Shown here: in pieces, positions 63,935 through 64,000 of the stretch
Layout of the letters: each line of letters begins with the position of its first letter
How positions within the stretch are numbered: position 1 is the first letter of the stretch
Source: Neptunicoccus cionae
Lineage (GTDB): Bacteria > Pseudomonadota > Alphaproteobacteria > Rhodobacterales > Rhodobacteraceae
NCBI RefSeq assembly: GCF_002860325.1
Contig: NZ_PKOJ01000011.1
Span: 31,516-95,515 of the forward strand
Direction of reading: 5' to 3'
Length of the DNA stretch: 64,000 nucleotides
Program-made: the position numbers and the translations under genes
The notes under the pieces: model-generated
The model's database searches: none
What the model was told of the DNA's origin: nothing
What the model saw: the letters and a program-made list of their open reading frames with translations, nothing else

Positions 63935-64000
63935 TTAGTCGTTGATTTTGGAAACAACGCCGGAGCCTACAGTGCGGCCGCCTTCGCGGATCGCAAAACG
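63935..64000 (-). CDS. tuf: Elongation factor Tu (partial, C-terminal end only)
   Basis: Only the last 21 codons and the stop are inside the window: RFAIREGGRTVGSGVVSKI then ND, the conserved C-terminus of EF-Tu. Its position directly before rpsJ is the usual str/S10 order. Confidence 0.93.
   Translation of the reverse strand, partial: RFAIREGGRTVGSGVVSKIND

Noticed and set aside
39360..64000. Insertion of a prophage or genomic island with integrase into the ribosomal region
   Set aside because: No integrase, transposase, phage structural gene, tRNA or target-site duplication was seen; only short palindromic repeats mark the borders.
1..64000. CRISPR arrays, tRNA or rRNA genes
   Set aside because: No regularly spaced direct repeats or cloverleaf-like segments were found by eye; a covariance search would be needed to be certain for small RNAs.

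Overview
The window looks like a chromosomal segment of an alphaproteobacterium of the order Rhodobacterales, most likely the marine Roseobacter group. The basis is gene order and protein style: a lepB-acpS-pdxJ-DUF2062-rsh-rpoZ-folK block, a bztABCD amino-acid transporter, ATP12-rluD-like-crcB-rarA next to the ribosomal region, and DUF2783, TIGR02466-like and stand-alone ParB-like proteins. No tRNA, rRNA, CRISPR array, insertion sequence or prophage was recognised. The genus is not decided by what can be read here.

Layout. 1-5.8 kb (minus): signal peptidase I (cut by the window edge), holo-ACP synthase, PdxJ, a DUF2062 membrane protein, bifunctional (p)ppGpp synthetase/hydrolase, RNA polymerase omega and FolK. 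5.9-16 kb: a soluble NYN-domain protein, a YjbR-like protein, a membrane fatty-acid desaturase, a response regulator with a degenerate cyclase-like output domain, then ispH-DUF3429-methyltransferase-rnhA-TRIC channel-accA, a beta-helix-like membrane protein and a PPP-type phosphatase. 16-25 kb: a homogentisate (tyrosine/phenylalanine) catabolic locus with hmgA, fahA and maiA, a MarR regulator with two matching operator-like sites, an FAD monooxygenase, DUF2783, a DinB-fold protein and a metallo-beta-lactamase-fold protein. 25-39 kb: an SDR, a tightly overlapping argB-desaturase-ferredoxin-phosphohistidine phosphatase run, an M20 amidohydrolase, the bztABCD glutamate/aspartate-type ABC transporter, an ATP12 chaperone, an Rlu-family pseudouridine synthase, CrcB, a BLUF-like protein without its photochemical residues, and RarA.

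39.3-64 kb holds the tuf/S10/spc/alpha ribosomal protein genes, all on the minus strand and in the usual order, but cut into separate units: tuf-rpsJ-rplC-rplD-rplW; rplB-rpsS-rplV-rpsC-rplP; rpmC through rpmD; rplO; secY; adk; rpsM-rpsK-rpoA-rplQ. Intrinsic terminators end most units. Three insertions carry unrelated genes: an RTX/choice-of-anchor-I protein between rplW and rplB; a ~5 kb block between rplP and rpmC (RTX-like protein, lipoprotein, 2OG oxygenase-like protein, sodium:solute symporter, ParB-like protein, membrane-tethered NYN nuclease); and a LysR/methyltransferase/small secreted protein block between rpmD and rplO. A palindromic repeat with core GTCGGGCTTCAGCCCGAC lies immediately 3' of rplW, rplP, rpmD, rpoA and the inserted methyltransferase gene.

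The most notable signals are a run of 13 C inside the spacer of a predicted promoter for the RTX-like gene at 51915 (the layout of a phase-variable switch), the repeat-associated breaks in the ribosomal cluster, a pair of UUCG-tetraloop hairpins with one compensatory base-pair change in the rplB leader, and a hmgA promoter (TTGACA-18-TATAAT) whose spacer is almost filled by a perfect 9-bp-arm operator palindrome.
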